From Tulasnella sp. 424 (lineage: Eukaryota > Basidiomycota > Agaricomycetes > Cantharellales > Tulasnellaceae): a stretch of 64,000 nucleotides of DNA. The number at the start of each line of letters is the position of its first letter. Position 1 is the first letter of the stretch. This document shows, piece after piece, positions 22,015-33,542 of the stretch. A program made the position numbers and the translations under genes. The notes under the pieces were generated by a model. It was not told the origin of the DNA. It worked only from the letters and a program-made list of their open reading frames with translations, and did not search any database. The stretch is taken from NCBI GenBank assembly GCA_019633425.1, contig WSUB01000065.1, forward strand, positions 1 through 64,000. Reading direction: 5' to 3'.

Positions 22015-23392
22015 ATGTCTAAAATGTCCTCGCCAATCTCGCCTATAACCCAACTACCGCCTTCATCAGATGCTCCGATCGAAAGAATCGATAGCAGGGG
22101 CGTTGAAACTCCAGATGTGTTGGCCGAGCAAGCAGGACTGGAGCTGGTCGGAGGAGAGCAGGAACCAACTCCAATTGCGGTCTCTCGGAGAGCGTCCACT
22201 CTATCCTCCCTGAGAAAACCTCCCTTGAAAATCGTCCAGCCGTTTGATTTTCGGGTCGTAACGTTGATCATGCCTTCGGCTGTCTTTGGGCTTCTTGCTC
22301 GGCTCGGGTTGGATGCTTTGGCCACTTATCCTGGACAGAGTATTTTCCCTCTGGCGTGGGTCCAGGCGGCTGGATGCTTTGCTATGGGTGGATTATTAGG
22401 GCTTAGAGAACCGATATCTGAGTTGTGAGTTCTCTTCGTTCTGTCGCTCGTCTGTTGGGCGGTTGTGAGAACTTTGGATGCTTTGAAACTTTCAGTTACC
22501 CCGAACTATATATCGCTCTGACTAGTGGTCAGTAAAGCCCTAGCTGAATCTCTCGCCGAAAAACTAATCCAGCCCGTCAATCATGAAGGGTTTTGTGGTT
22601 CCTTGACAACTTTCTCGTCCTGGCAGCTGGACGTTTTCCTGGCGTGGTCGAACAAGACCACACCTGGTGGATATCCTCGAATATGGATTTACGACGTAAG
22701 TGGATGGCAGCGCACCCGTACTTTCTTGCAATCTGTTCGATCTTATTTTTTTTTTCCCCTCTTGGTAGATCATGGACGGGCTCACCCGCCTGCTCTTTAC
22801 ACTGGCCATCTCACTAGCCGCCTTAGGCTTCGGATACAAAATCACGACGGAAACCGCACCAGCCCTCCAACGATTGGTTAGGAAAAACAAAGGCCCGCCA
22901 TCTCAACTTATTCACATCATAATTTCGGCCATCAGCGTGCTCATTTACGCCCTCACGATACCAATGTACTTTGTCCTGTCACCGTCATTCCGGACCAAAG
23001 CAACGGCAGCGCTCCTCTTCTCCTTCCCTGGAGCGTTCCTCAGATACTTTCTCTCAGTTCGCCTCAACAAACTGCACGCGACTATACCTCCAGGAACCTT
23101 AGCAGCAAACACCTTAGGCTGTTTTCTCCTCGCGGCTTTTCACGTCTTGGAACGGAGTTCAGGAGGGAGGATATCGGGCACGTCCTGCGCGATACTTCTT
23201 GGACTGTCGGACGGATTCTGTGGGTGCTTGACGACTGTCAGCACTTACGCTGCGGAGCTACGGACGTTGCCTAGGTGGAAGGCATGGAGATACGGGTTAT
23301 TAAGCATCGTGCTGGGTCAGATAGCGATGGTTTTGGTGGTTGGAAGTGCGGAATGGAGCGGAGCGGTGCACGACAATCAAACCTGTACTTAG
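22015..23392 (+). CDS. FEX1: Fluoride export channel, two-domain CrcB/Fluc type
   Basis: Two homologous CrcB domains are fused, as in eukaryotic FEX proteins that expel fluoride at the plasma membrane. The first has SAVFGLLARLGLDAL, NWVQ-like AWVQAAGCFAMGG and the pore motif GFCGSLTTFSSW. The second has LLFSFPGAFLRYFLSVRLN, LAANTLGCFLLAAF and GFCGCLTTVSTYAAE. The cytosolic N-terminal extension of about 80 residues is acidic and Ser-rich. Introns are inferred after PISEL (22424), after ALTS near 22527 (acceptor ending 22588) and in the stretch before IMDGLTRLLF (acceptor near 22769). The stop is at 23390-23392. Confidence 0.92.
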
Positions 23393-23604
23393 TTTTGGGA
23401 GCATAGATTGGTTGCATAGAGTATATCCACCTCGACCTGGGGGGGACCGAGCGAGTGAAAGGTACGAGGGGTTGAATACCAATGATTCTTGAAGACGTAG
23501 GAATACAAGGACGATGTCGTTGCATAAACAGCTGGGGAAATGCACAAGGGAAAGGAAGAAGAGCGCAAAAAGATGGTGAAGGAGAATGCGGCGGGATAGG
23601 GATT

Positions 23605-24083
23605 CTAGTGTGCACGTCTGCTCTCCGCAAGGATGGTTCCGAGTTCGTCGAGCTTCTTCTTAGCACGGGTGATGGTCCCAAGCTAAGAAAAGCCATCGCA
23701 CATCGTCAACAACGACCTCAAGTTTTAGCAAACGACGGCTCACCCTCTTCTTGGTCAACTTCTTTGCCTTCTTATCCTTGTTGTTCCTCAGCAATTCCAT
23801 GATCCTCCTCTCGTATGGTGCAAAGCCGGTAACCTCCCGGATGATGCTCTTGACGAAAGGTCGGCCGCCCGTATGCGGGAGTCCTTTACGGCGAGATGGT
23901 CGTTGCTTGCGTTCTAGTGGGTGGACGGCATGGCCCTTGTTCTCGCCGTAGCGAAGGTCTAATTGTCGTAGGGGTAGCAGATTGATGGGTGGTAGGAATA
24001 TGAGAGTATCGGAGCATCCATCAGTAACCTAAGATTTGGCGTTAAGTATCGCCCGACGTACTCGTCTTTTGTGCCGGTGCCAT
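23605..24083 (-). CDS. RPL36: 60S ribosomal protein eL36
   Basis: Three exons, 24083-24062, 23958-23744 and 23682-23605, encode 104 residues. Exon 1 is just 22 nt (MAPAQKT plus one base), an arrangement common in ribosomal protein genes. The body reads [76 protein letters not shown] and ESRRAH. It is a structural component of the large cytosolic subunit and converges with the fluoride channel gene. Confidence 0.93.
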
Positions 24084-24451
24084 TGATCTTGAGACAGAGG
24101 TCGTCGGTATCGGCGGGTCGGGTCAGTGAGATTTGCTTCTGGACCGGAAACTGAGTGGCTGAGTTGTCCTGTAAACTGTACATTTCGGCAACCAAGCCTC
24201 ACGTGACTGAGTTTCGAGCAAATAACCGAAATGAACCGGAGGGCCCGTCCCCGCAAGCCCCCGCACTCTTCACTTTACTCAAAAGCAGCGTAAAATTGCA
24301 TAATGATACAACAAGATGAAGAGCATATAACAAACAGTATGTAGATGAAATACAAAAAGGCGCATGAGCATATGATGTCTAATTCTCCCCTTTCCCCTCT
24401 CCCAAAGAGCAATTTACTGTAAATCCTCTGCTGCGTTTCCCAAGAACTTGA
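24084..24451. other. Intergenic region between eL36 and the protein kinase gene
   Basis: This holds the eL36 promoter and the 3' flank of the downstream kinase gene. A CACGTGA sequence lies near 24200. No gene seen. Confidence 0.4.
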
Positions 24452-26512
24452 TCATGGCGCCAGCTCCGACCACTCTGCTTCCAACACGCTCACGACGTTG
24501 TCGATGACCGGCCGTGAAGCTGGAGAGGGAGCGCACATGCTGCGTACGACGGAATAGATTCTTTGCGAGACCCAGTCACCAGGATGACCGCGCTGAGACC
24601 CAAGATAGCGCAGAGGTGACGAGCCATCGTCATACGGGCTCGGCTCCTCGTCTTGGCTCTCCGTGGGTGTCGCGTCCTCGGTATCCTGGATGTCAACCTC
24701 CAGCAGTTTAACCGACGGCTCTGGAGTATCAAGCAACTTCTTCAACTGCTCCTGGCCAATAAGTTCGGCCATTCCTCTCTCGACTGAAGGAAATTCGATC
24801 TCAATGCTGGAGAGAGGCCTTCCTTCCTCCGCTTCTAGACGCTCCTGGGCTTCCCACTGCCAGTAGGCACCTTTGCCCAACCACATCTTCATCTCCTGCC
24901 GTCCATTCCCTTTCCTCCCCTTGCCCGACGTGAGTCGATCATACGGTTCTCTGCCCACAATCATCACCATCAACGTCACACCTAGGGCCCACACATCCGA
25001 TGGATACGAAAACGGCGACGGCGGTGGCCTATTGAACTCGGGAGGACTGTACGCCGGTGTGCCCAGGCCGGCTGGGTCGTTAGGCGGGCCACTCAGGGAT
25101 ACCGAAGGAATGTGGATAGCGGTGTTGAAGTCGCTGAGCATCACGTCAAAGGAGGACGTGATCAGGACATTGTGCGGCTTAATATCGGTATGGAGGATAT
25201 GCTGGGAGTGGACGTAGGAGAGTGCCTGTGCCAGCTGCAGGGCGAGCTTGGTATGTTGTTTCCGAGTTAATAAGTGCGGCTTGGAATGTATGACATCTGA
25301 CAGCACTGCAGGGGCGAACGGGAGGACGAGCACGAGGTGTTGCTCGAGAGGAGGGGTGGTGGCGAATGGTCGGAGTGAGGCGGACGATGCGAATCCGCGG
25401 AGGGAAGGGTACTCGTCCTCCAGAGACGCGTGACGGGAATGGCGGAGCAGCGACTTTGGACCATCCAAAGCTTGATGCAGGAGATCGGGGTGTGGCCACG
25501 AAAGTCGAGTCTTATGACCTTGGCCGGCAATCACCGAGGACTCGTCGGTACCTCTTTTTATGCCCAAGAGCCGTACGACTCTCACTCGACCGGGGTGGTC
25601 CGAACTGGCTCCTTCCTTCCCATTGGTAGGACCAACCGAGCCCAATTGTCGCAAAAACCAAGCCTCGCGCAGGCCCAGTCGCTGGCTCTCCTCATCCTCT
25701 TCCAGCTTCTTGACGGCACACAGCTTCCACGTATCTCCTTCCTCATCCGGTATCCCACTAGAACCTGATTCCCCATGATCGTGCAGCGAGGTTGTTGGCG
25801 GGCGAACAACGCTGCTCCTCGGCGCTTCCGACGACTTGTCCTTCCCACGACGATAGCTCGCGAGATAAACTCTGGAGTATCTGCCTACTCCCAAGCAAAA
25901 TTCGTCTGTTGGGGAGAAGCGGAGTTCCACGCTTTCGAGGAGGGCGGGGTCGTTGGCGACCGACATCGGACCGGCGCTGGCGGAGAATGGCAGCGTGGCA
26001 GATAGGGAGGGGTTGGAGTTGCTGGAGTAGGTGCTGGCATGGGACAGCGTCGAGGTGGAAGTGCTCAACGCCGGGGAGACTGGTCTCCTCGGATCGTCGT
26101 ATGCCGAGGATGTGAGTACGAGTGGCGGTGCAACTTTCTTATACTTGGCAGATGTACCGAAGAACGAGGAGGTAAGGCGGCCTTGCTGAATCTCGCCCGA
26201 CGGGGGTTGGTCGTGGTCAGCGTCTGGCGGTTGATGCTCGTCTGCGGCGGTTTGGTCCTCGGGGGATGGGATGACGACTAGAGGGAGATGTCCTGCTCGA
26301 GGCGTCATGTCTTGCAGCGACGGTGTGTGGAACAGGTCGGATGGTTCGCCCAACGCCGTTCGTAGTTTCCCCCTCCAGATGGACCCTGTGGTTTTACTTC
26401 GTACGAGACCGCTGGCACCGACGTGGATGGTGGGTGCAGGAGGGAGGAGCGAGGGAGGTGGTGAAGCTCTCCATGATGAGGTGAAGATGTCATTCTTCGA
26501 GGCCGACATCAT
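24452..26512 (-). CDS. Serine/threonine protein kinase, intronless
   Basis: A single uninterrupted 686-residue frame, unusual in this intron-rich window. Residues 1-180 are low-complexity Pro/Ser-rich. The kinase domain starts with Gly loop GVGRYSRVYLASY, then CAVKKLEEDEE (catalytic Lys), HILHTDIKPHNVLI (HTD catalytic loop with Asp, Lys and Asn) and LSDFNTA, where DFG is replaced by DFN. An altered APE (YSPPEF) and SDVWALGVTL follow. Acidic inserts lie near GKGRKGNGRQEMKMW and in the C-lobe (DIQDTEDATPTESQDEEPS). The residues needed for ATP and Mg binding are present, so activity is plausible. I cannot assign a named orthologue. Confidence 0.88.
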   Translation of the reverse strand: MMSASKNDIFTSSWRASPPPSLLPPAPTIHVGASGLVRSKTTGSIWRGKLRTALGEPSDLFHTPSLQDMTPRAGHLPLVVIPSPEDQTAADEHQPPDADHDQPPSGEIQQGRLTSSFFGTSAKYKKVAPPLVLTSSAYDDPRRPVSPALSTSTSTLSHASTYSSNSNPSLSATLPFSASAGPMSVANDPALLESVELRFSPTDEFCLGVGRYSRVYLASYRRGKDKSSEAPRSSVVRPPTTSLHDHGESGSSGIPDEEGDTWKLCAVKKLEEDEESQRLGLREAWFLRQLGSVGPTNGKEGASSDHPGRVRVVRLLGIKRGTDESSVIAGQGHKTRLSWPHPDLLHQALDGPKSLLRHSRHASLEDEYPSLRGFASSASLRPFATTPPLEQHLVLVLPFAPAVLSDVIHSKPHLLTRKQHTKLALQLAQALSYVHSQHILHTDIKPHNVLITSSFDVMLSDFNTAIHIPSVSLSGPPNDPAGLGTPAYSPPEFNRPPPSPFSYPSDVWALGVTLMVMIVGREPYDRLTSGKGRKGNGRQEMKMWLGKGAYWQWEAQERLEAEEGRPLSSIEIEFPSVERGMAELIGQEQLKKLLDTPEPSVKLLEVDIQDTEDATPTESQDEEPSPYDDGSSPLRYLGSQRGHPGDWVSQRIYSVVRSMCAPSPASRPVIDNVVSVLEAEWSELAP

Positions 26513-26951
26513 CGGCTGCGGGATATTTTAAGGCGGCCGGTGCTAAGCGAGTATTATGTGGTTGAGGCCGTTCCCCCCGTAGTTGCAGTCGGTGGTGAGT
26601 GGTGGTAGTGGTGATGGTGAAAGAGAAATCGGAGAGGGTCGAATGCGTGTGGGAGGGACGAGAAATGGAAGACGAAGTCGTGAAAGTGGGCAATTGCACG
26701 TTCGTATGAAGGTGGGAGGGAGAGTGACAAAGCACCCCAAACACTGCAGCTCTGAAATCCTCGGACCAACTCCCGGACCCCAAGGCTATGCACACCTGAC
26801 TATGCGACTAGTTTCATATATGTATTACAACCACCCCTCCACTCATTACACAGTATTACACTCTATCAATTTACCCGCTTCACTAATCGCCGAAAAGATA
26901 TTACTTTCATCCACCGAGTCACGAGGTCCCTCTCGAAATTTCCATCGGCTC
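26513..26951. other. Intergenic region between kinase start and VID27 end
   Basis: Promoter region of the intronless kinase: C/A/T-rich on the kinase's own strand near 26590-26700 (repeated cac/tcac), with no recognised gene. A tgtattaca repeat lies near 26820. Confidence 0.4.
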
Positions 26952-29900
26952 TTACTGCGCCGGACCTCCGCGGGAGGACCGAGTTACCCGAGCGGGCGTG
27001 GCCAACGAAGCTCGCGTAGGCTTCTTCAGTTTCTTCTTGTTCACCATGAGAACGTTATTCTCAAGCGCCACGACCTAAAGAGGGGGAAAGTGTAACGTTA
27101 GTTGGGCTGCACCAGCGGGCATCACACGGTGTAACGCACGATGTCTTTGTCGTTCGCAAAGCGGAACTCGTCCTGAACGACCTTGTCGTCGTATCTGATC
27201 GATGAGACAGGCTAATGAGTGTCTGCGATCGTCCCGGGAATTACTGCGGAACACGTACTGCTTGATCTCGTACTTGTCTAGAACCCCCTGCTTAATCTTC
27301 TTAAAGTCCCAGGCAATCACATAGTTTCCGCTAGAGGTAACGATGCTGTTCTCTTCAAGATCAGGACCAATGTTAAACCTAAAAGATCGCCGTGTTTAGC
27401 ACAAAGCCCTTAATGAAGCTGTGAAAAAAAGCCTCACCTGGCCGGCGTGAAGGACACCTCGCTACGCATATAAAGAACGTGCTCCGGTTTAAGTTGCAAG
27501 CGTTTCGGAACCGGCCGTGCATTCGCGGGGAAGCTTCTCTCAAAGCCGATCTTTCCAGAGAACTTGCCGTCACTGATCAGCGTATCGATCACATAGAGGT
27601 GCGTCTTGCACGTTGCAACAATATATCGTCCACTGGCGGTAACGTCGATACCGATAATTGGATCGCCCATCGCGGGTAACGCGGTCTTGGCGTTCTTCCC
27701 AATCGTATCGAACAGGCGGATGTCGCCCCTCTCGGAAGCAACGGCCAAGTGACCACCTTCTGTAGTCGTAACAGCGCTGAAAGCCGCTTTCGTGACATAT
27801 TGCTTCCATTCCGAGTCAACCAGCTTGTTACCGCTCAGGCGGGGATCGATGCGGAAGACCGCATTGTGAGAGGTGCCGACGAGAGTTTGGCCAGGTTCCG
27901 TCGGTGCGAATTTCGAGTCGGGAGCGATTTGAGAGACGGGAATATCTTCATGTACCCTCCACTCCTCCACAACCTTGCCCGCTTCCAGGTCCATCTTGTA
28001 GAGGCTGTGAGGATCCTTCGGATTGGTGAGGACCATTGCACTATCACGTTGGTGAAGCATAAACTAGAGGGGAAAAGGTGATCAGGATATAATATCGAGC
28101 TGGCAGCATCCCCCCTACCTTGGATGGAGCGAACGCCTTGCCTTTCGGCGTCGTGATCTTGTTAATGGTACCAGCATGCTCCACTCCTCCCTCATCATTG
28201 TGTCTAAAGACGCCAATCCTCTGACCCCTCATGACAAAGGTCCTATCACCACGGTATCCAGAGGCAAGGCCCGTATTGACCTCTTGGCCTTCATAGAATT
28301 TCTTCGCCTCCTCCGAATCCGAATCTTCCTCCGAGTCCTCTTCACGCAAATTAGACGGACCTAGGCCGAGGGAAGGGTCGGATGTTAACCTCAAAAACGC
28401 GTTTTGAGGATCTCCGGCGTCCGCTCACCTTCGTCAGACTCATCACCTCCAAGTACGTCCTCTACGGCTTCTTCCTCGTCTTCCGATTCTGGGTACGCGT
28501 CCGCCATTTCAACGTCCTGGTCGTTGTACGCTTGTTCTGCATATTGAGTATCTTCTTTCTAGAGAAGGAAGGGATGTCAATAACGAGCCAGGCTGTAGAG
28601 AGCTCCCATCCTTCTACCTTGGCTGACTGCCAGCTGACACCATTATTGTTCTCCCACAAGCAACGGCCAACCATGTCCTTGAACTCCTCGTAGGCTTCAT
28701 CGGTCTTAAACCGTAAACACCAGGCGCTCAATCCGAACTCCGTGTGGCTTGGATAGTTCCAGCGGAACGACGTGTATTTCTGTTGACGCAGATTAGCATC
28801 GTCAATTAATCACGGTCAAAAGGAATACAAACCTTCGACCACTTGCAGTTGAGTTGTGAAGTTAACTCGTGTGCCAACCACGGACTACCCTCATCCTTGA
28901 CGACAATGAAATCTGAGGGTCTCCAAAGTCAGCAACCGTTAAATTCTGGCGCACGTTTACGAGCCCCAACTCACACTCGAAATTGCCACGGTCAGCCAGG
29001 ATGATTTGAGCGTCAAAGTCCTCCCCCTCCGAGCGGAACGCGTCCGCTTCGTAGTCAAAGTGAAGAAGCTCCGCGTCCAGACTGATAACACATGTACCGG
29101 CAGGAGCTATAGGCGTTTCGACAGGTTGAGAGGACGACATCGCGGGAGGTGGTGGAGAGGAAGATGGGGGAGGAGGTGAGGAAATATGAGTGTTTGCGAG
29201 TTGATCCGCCACGTCCCTTGTGGCGGCGGTGGATCTGGTGTTTGTTGGAGAGGCGCCAGGGCGTGATCCGGGAGTGGCTGCGGGTGGACTTAGGGAGGGT
29301 AAGTTTTGATGCTGGTTTTTTCGCTTATCAGTTAGGGTCCGACTCACATGTACATGAGCTTCTTCAGATCAGCGGTCTTTGCCTTGTCGGAGGATTTCTG
29401 GTAGGTCCGCTCGTAGAGTGCTTGTAGCACGGACGACTCGAAGAATACACGGGTTGGCTCGTCGCAGCCAGTAGCAACAAACTCGTAGTGATCGTCTTCA
29501 TCTCCTTCCGTATCTCGCCATATGAAAGTGGGTTGGCCGTCAAAGGTCGAGGAGTGGAACTGCAGTTCCGAAGAGATCAGGAACACCCGCTCATCGTCAG
29601 CTGCATTCAGTTAAAAATAAACATAGGATTAAACGCGTCGGTACAGCGTCAATCAGTATTGGGTTCTTGAACTATAATACAGCATGAGAAACTTACTTTC
29701 ATCTTCCTCCTCGAGGAGAGCCTCTTCACCCTCCTCGTAAACCCGCGTGACAACCAGTTGGTAGTTGAATTCGACCGACGTACGTCGGACTGTCGCCATA
29801 GCACTCTGATATCTACAGCCCAAACAGCAGCATTAGATGTACACATCGTCGGAGGGGATCGTGTCTCTGCTTTGACCCACATGCATTCCCGGGCCCCCTT

Positions 29901-30157
29901 GACGCTCGATCGCGGACGCGTAATGTACAGTTCACCGGTTGTCAGTTTAGCAAGTTCTTGAGCATTTGGATCTCCTGAAAGGGTTCAAGTGCCGTTGGAA
30001 CGACGTTTGAGCACCAGTCCGCTCGAGTGAAAGTCCCCACACCACTTGGAGGTGCCCACTCACCCCAGACCCTGCTATACACTAGAAAAGGACCACATAT
30101 AAGCTCAAGAATACACTTATGCATTATATCTGACTTACAAGACTTTAGCATAAACAT
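26952..30157 (-). CDS. VID27: VID27-family protein (vacuolar import and degradation)
   Basis: Starts MFMLKS, then DPNAQELAKLTTGELYITRP, YNYQ-like FNYQLVVTRVYEEGEEALL, VFLISSELQFHSS and a PH-like N-terminal region. Next come CWxxLFKT-like AWCLRFKTDEAYEEFK and an acidic linker (EEDSDSEEAKKFYEGQEVN). The C-terminal WD-like VID27 domain has GDRTFVMRGQRIGVFRHN, LYKMDLEAGKVVEEWRVH, DIRLFDTIGKNAKTALPAMG, DVTASGRYIVATCKTHLYVI and ENSIVTSSGNYVIAWDFKK. It ends VVALENNVLMVNKKKLKKPT...GGPAQ at 26952. About nine introns. Yeast Vid27 is linked to vacuolar degradation of gluconeogenic enzymes; its molecular activity is unclear. Confidence 0.9.
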
Positions 30158-30327
30158 GGTTGCACCCGTCGGTGGGTATATGGGTAATTAGAGGTGGGAG
30201 GTTGGGGTTTGGAGGTTCGCAAGCGTCATTCGAATTTCAACCGAGGCGGCCAAACAAAGAACCTCCTGTTTCTTTCACCCACTCCCCATTTTGGTCCTTT
30301 CAGCACCAACACCTTTCAAGGAACCCA
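30158..30327. promoter_or_regulatory. Divergent promoter VID27 / small unknown gene
   Basis: 170 bp separate the start codons at 30157 (minus) and 30328 (plus). A pyrimidine-rich stretch (tttctttcacccactcccc) precedes the plus-strand ATG. No TATA box was seen. Confidence 0.4.
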
Positions 30328-30844
30328 ATGTCGGACGATCCATTCGCTGCCTCTTCAAGTCAATCAACCCGATGGAATGCGTTTCAAGGTGCTGGTGGTG
30401 ATGGTTTAGACAGTGCGTCTCTGCTGCCTTTTGGACCAGCGCGTCTTGTTGACGTTCTGGATCGGCTGTGGCAGGAGTAGACTCGCCACTTAGTTCCGCT
30501 TCTCAACTCCGTAACCGACAAGATCCTCAGAGCTCAAAAGTGGCTACTCCTGGCACCGTAAGTGTTCGGCGCGTCACGTTACCGCGAAAGACTGACCGAA
30601 CTCGCTTTTGAATGGATAGTATCCAGCCACGACCTCGCCAACAGGCACAATGATGACCATGCCTGAGGATCAGTCGCCGTCGCTATTCCGACCTTTTTCT
30701 CAAAGCCGGCTTAACACGCCGCCGAACATGCAACGGATGATGCCTCGGCGGACGGTCACCATCAAGTCCGATCCTTTGAAACTCACGTCGTTCGACCAAG
30801 CGGACAAGGAACTTTACGATCTCTGGGCGCCGAAGGCATCTTGA
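30328..30844 (+). CDS. Small protein of unknown function, about 125 residues
   Basis: I do not recognise the family. Three exons fit: the start MSDDPFAASSSQSTRWNAFQ to about 30413, a middle exon reading SSASQLRNRQDPQSSKVATP (ending before the donor at about 30560), and a last exon YPATTSPTGTMMTMPEDQSP through RTVTIKSDPLKLTSFDQADK to DLWAPKAS and a TGA at 30842-30844. The protein is Ser/Pro/Gln-rich and probably disordered apart from the last 30 residues. The intron choice is inferred from frame continuity. Confidence 0.55.
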
Positions 30845-30889
30845 GGCATTCTTCGAAACACGTGTACTACTTACCTTGTTACCGTATCT

Positions 30890-31080
30890 CAGGTATTCGC
30901 AATTCATAATTGTTCGGGCTTGGGCAACTTCCTCCACTTTGAAGTTCGGCTTGGCGTGGAAGTTGGCGTGGCGGTTGTCAATTTCTACCTTATCTTCAAT
31001 CAGGAAGCCTTCCTTGTGAAGCCTTTGGGCGGCGTTTGCGGCACACCACGGTCTCAATTCTCCGAATCCGAGCGCTCTTT
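30890..31080 (-). other. Possible unassigned minus-strand exon
   Basis: The minus-strand frame reads LGFGELRPWCAANAAQRLHK, EGFLIEDKVEIDNRHANFH, KVEEVAQARTIMNCEYL and RYGNK. It ends at a good donor (AAG|GTAAGT, near 30877). It looks like real coding sequence but no adjoining exons are evident, so it may be a gene relic between the small unknown gene and tyrosinase T1. Confidence 0.35.
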
Positions 31081-31170
31081 AAATGAATTATACAGAAGTC
31101 ACGATGGTACAGTTGGTCTTGGCAGGCGCCTCTGGTCGACGAGATCGGCCCCACGCCGACGTCCTCGTCC

Positions 31171-31177
31171 TATATAA
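31171..31177 (+). promoter_or_regulatory. TATA box of tyrosinase T1
   Basis: TATATAA about 100 bp before the T1 start codon, in the same relative place as the TATA boxes of T2 and T3. Confidence 0.55.
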
Positions 31178-31272
31178 CCAGCTGTCACCCTCTGGACCTG
31201 ACACTGCAGCTGGACTAGTCGTCTGCTCTCCTTCGTACTTCATCAGACTCTTCACCGCGTCCCAATATCAGC

Positions 31273-33542
31273 ATGTCGCACATCATCGTTACAGGAGTCC
31301 CTCCTGATCCCACTCGAGCCACACCCCCACCTCGTCTCGAAATTAATAAGCTGATCGCCGACGAAAAGCAGTTCTCGCTCTACATCCAAGCACTTCGTAC
31401 GTCTCTGCGAATGCTAAACCTAACCTCGCTTTCTCATTTATCCGACCTTTTTAGAGCGGATGTACGCTACACCCCAGACTCAAGGCGCCTCTCATTTCCA
31501 GCTTGGAGGTATCCACGGTCTCCCATTCCGCCCTTGGGAAGGTGTAGGAGCGAGACAGGTTGCTGGCTCGCGTTTCGGTGGGTATTGCACTCATGGTACC
31601 GTTTTGTTCCCCACCTGGTCAGATACATTCACCTTACTGCTCGAACTTGGAACTCACGTGCGCCCCCCTCTAGGCACCGGCCGTACTTGGCTATCTATGA
31701 GGTGCGCACTCAAAATCAAGGGCTCAGCTAGTTGTTGACTGCTCTTTATGTTACAGCAAGTTTTGCACGGACATGCGCTTGAAATTGCCAAGCAGTACAC
31801 TGTGGACAGCGCAGCCTGGAACGATGCAGCCCAACAACTTCGTATGCCATATTGGGACTGGGCATCCAATGCCGTTCCTCCGGCACAGGTCATTTCCATG
31901 GCCCAAGTGACTATCACCGCTCCTAACGGCCAACGAACGTCTGTGCAAAATCCGCTTCTGGCTTATCCGTTTAACCCCATCGACCCTTCGTTCCCCCGCC
32001 CTTACTCTCAATGGCGAACCACGCTCCGGCACCCTCAGACCGCCTCGGCAAATGCTCCAAGCAATGTAAATGAGATGATCTCGTATGTCGTTATATTTTA
32101 AATCCGCTTGATCGCTCGCTCCTCACACGCTTCCTCCTCCTAACATAGTTGGCTTCGAAGCGACCAAGGCGACATTCGTGACAGCACCTTCAACCTCCTC
32201 ACTAGGGTCAACACTTGGCCCGCCTTCTCCAATCACACTATCGGAGATGGAGGAAGCGCCTCCAACAGTCTCGAGGCGATTCATGATGGTATTCATGTCG
32301 ACGTTGGAGGGAACGGTCACATGTCGGATCCCAGTGTGGCTGGTATGTCCTCTCCCCACCTTAGGAGCGCCGTCAAACGATTACTCACACTACTCCCTCA
32401 AAAGCCTTTGACCCAATTTTCTTCCTTCATCACGCGAATGTCGATAGGCTTGCCACGCTTTGGCAAGCGATGAATCCCGACGTCTGGGTCACCCGTGGTC
32501 GAGGTACCTCGGGCACTTGGACCCTCGCCGCGAGCACACCTCAGGATACAAACACTGGTACGTCATTAGATAAGGTTATTTCTTACCGTTGAGCTAATAC
32601 TGGATATACCCCACCAGACCTGACGCCTTTCTGGAATGGAGCCCAGACCTTCTGGGATTCGAACGATTGTCGCGACTTCTCCACGAAACTTGGGTACACC
32701 TATCCCGAGTTCGTCGGTCTGAATCTCGCGGATAAGGTCGCCGTCCGTGCAGCGATTGGAGCCCGAATTAATGAGCTCTATGGGGATGGAACTCGAAAAG
32801 CCTTCGCCTTCGCTGCAGCCAACGCCCCCGCTATTGCCGAAAGTGCCGCCCAGCTCGTCGGCCTCACACCCGCAACCCATGCAGCTCCGCTGGCAGCCAT
32901 GAAACTCTTCGCGGTCCCCGCTGCTGCTGCTTCCGCTTCGCCGCAAGCCCCGCTTGCTGGACCATCGCCCACCTCGGCGGAAGGAGCGACTTACACCGAT
33001 TGGACTGCCCGAATCCATGTCAACAAGTACGAAGTCGGTTGCAGCTTCTCGGTTCTAATTTTCCTGGGACCTGTCCCCGATGATGCCTCTCAATGGCGCG
33101 GCTCCGAGAGCTACGTTGGAGCGCATCATGTCTTCATGAATGGATCTGCAGAGGAGTGTGAGAATTGCCGCAACACGGCCGAAGCCGCGACCGAGGGCTT
33201 TGTTCACTTGAACAAAGCAATAGCTGCTCGGTCCGGTCTCAACTCATTCGATCCCGAAGTGGTGGAACCTTATCTTAAGGAGAACCTTGCTTGGAGAATT
33301 CTCAAGGTAAGCGCCATCGCCGGACCCCGAATCCCGATGTTCCCACTCCTTCTAACTCTTTGGCTTCTCTTCCTTAGGTGGACCGTTCTAGCTGCGATAT
33401 TGCCGAAGCTCCGTCCCTACAAGTCATTGTTATCGCTACTCCTCTGGCATTCGAAGATGGCGCGGTATTCCCCCACGCCGGCGTCGGACGTCATTGTCAT
33501 GAGATTACCGAAGGCCAGCCTGGCGGTCATCATGCCCACTGA
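31273..33542 (+). CDS. Tyrosinase T1 (polyphenol oxidase, type-3 copper)
   Basis: Eight exons (31273-31396, 31455-31617, 31674-31701, 31757-32082, 32149-32342, 32405-32557, 32618-33306, 33378-33542) sum to 1842 nt, 613 residues. CuA ligands: [13 protein letters not shown] (with the thioether Cys two residues before His) and PTWHRPY. CuB ligands: [11 protein letters not shown] and [26 protein letters not shown] is typical of agaric tyrosinases. No signal peptide, as expected for latent cytosolic fungal tyrosinase. The C-terminal domain ([13 protein letters not shown]..., CENC, ending [10 protein letters not shown]) would cover the active site until proteolysis. It oxidises phenols to quinones for melanin and browning. 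Confidence 0.95.

Noticed and set aside
23271..23696. 141-codon minus-strand frame rich in Pro and Ser
   Set aside because: Overlaps the 3' ends of the fluoride channel and eL36 genes; no homology.
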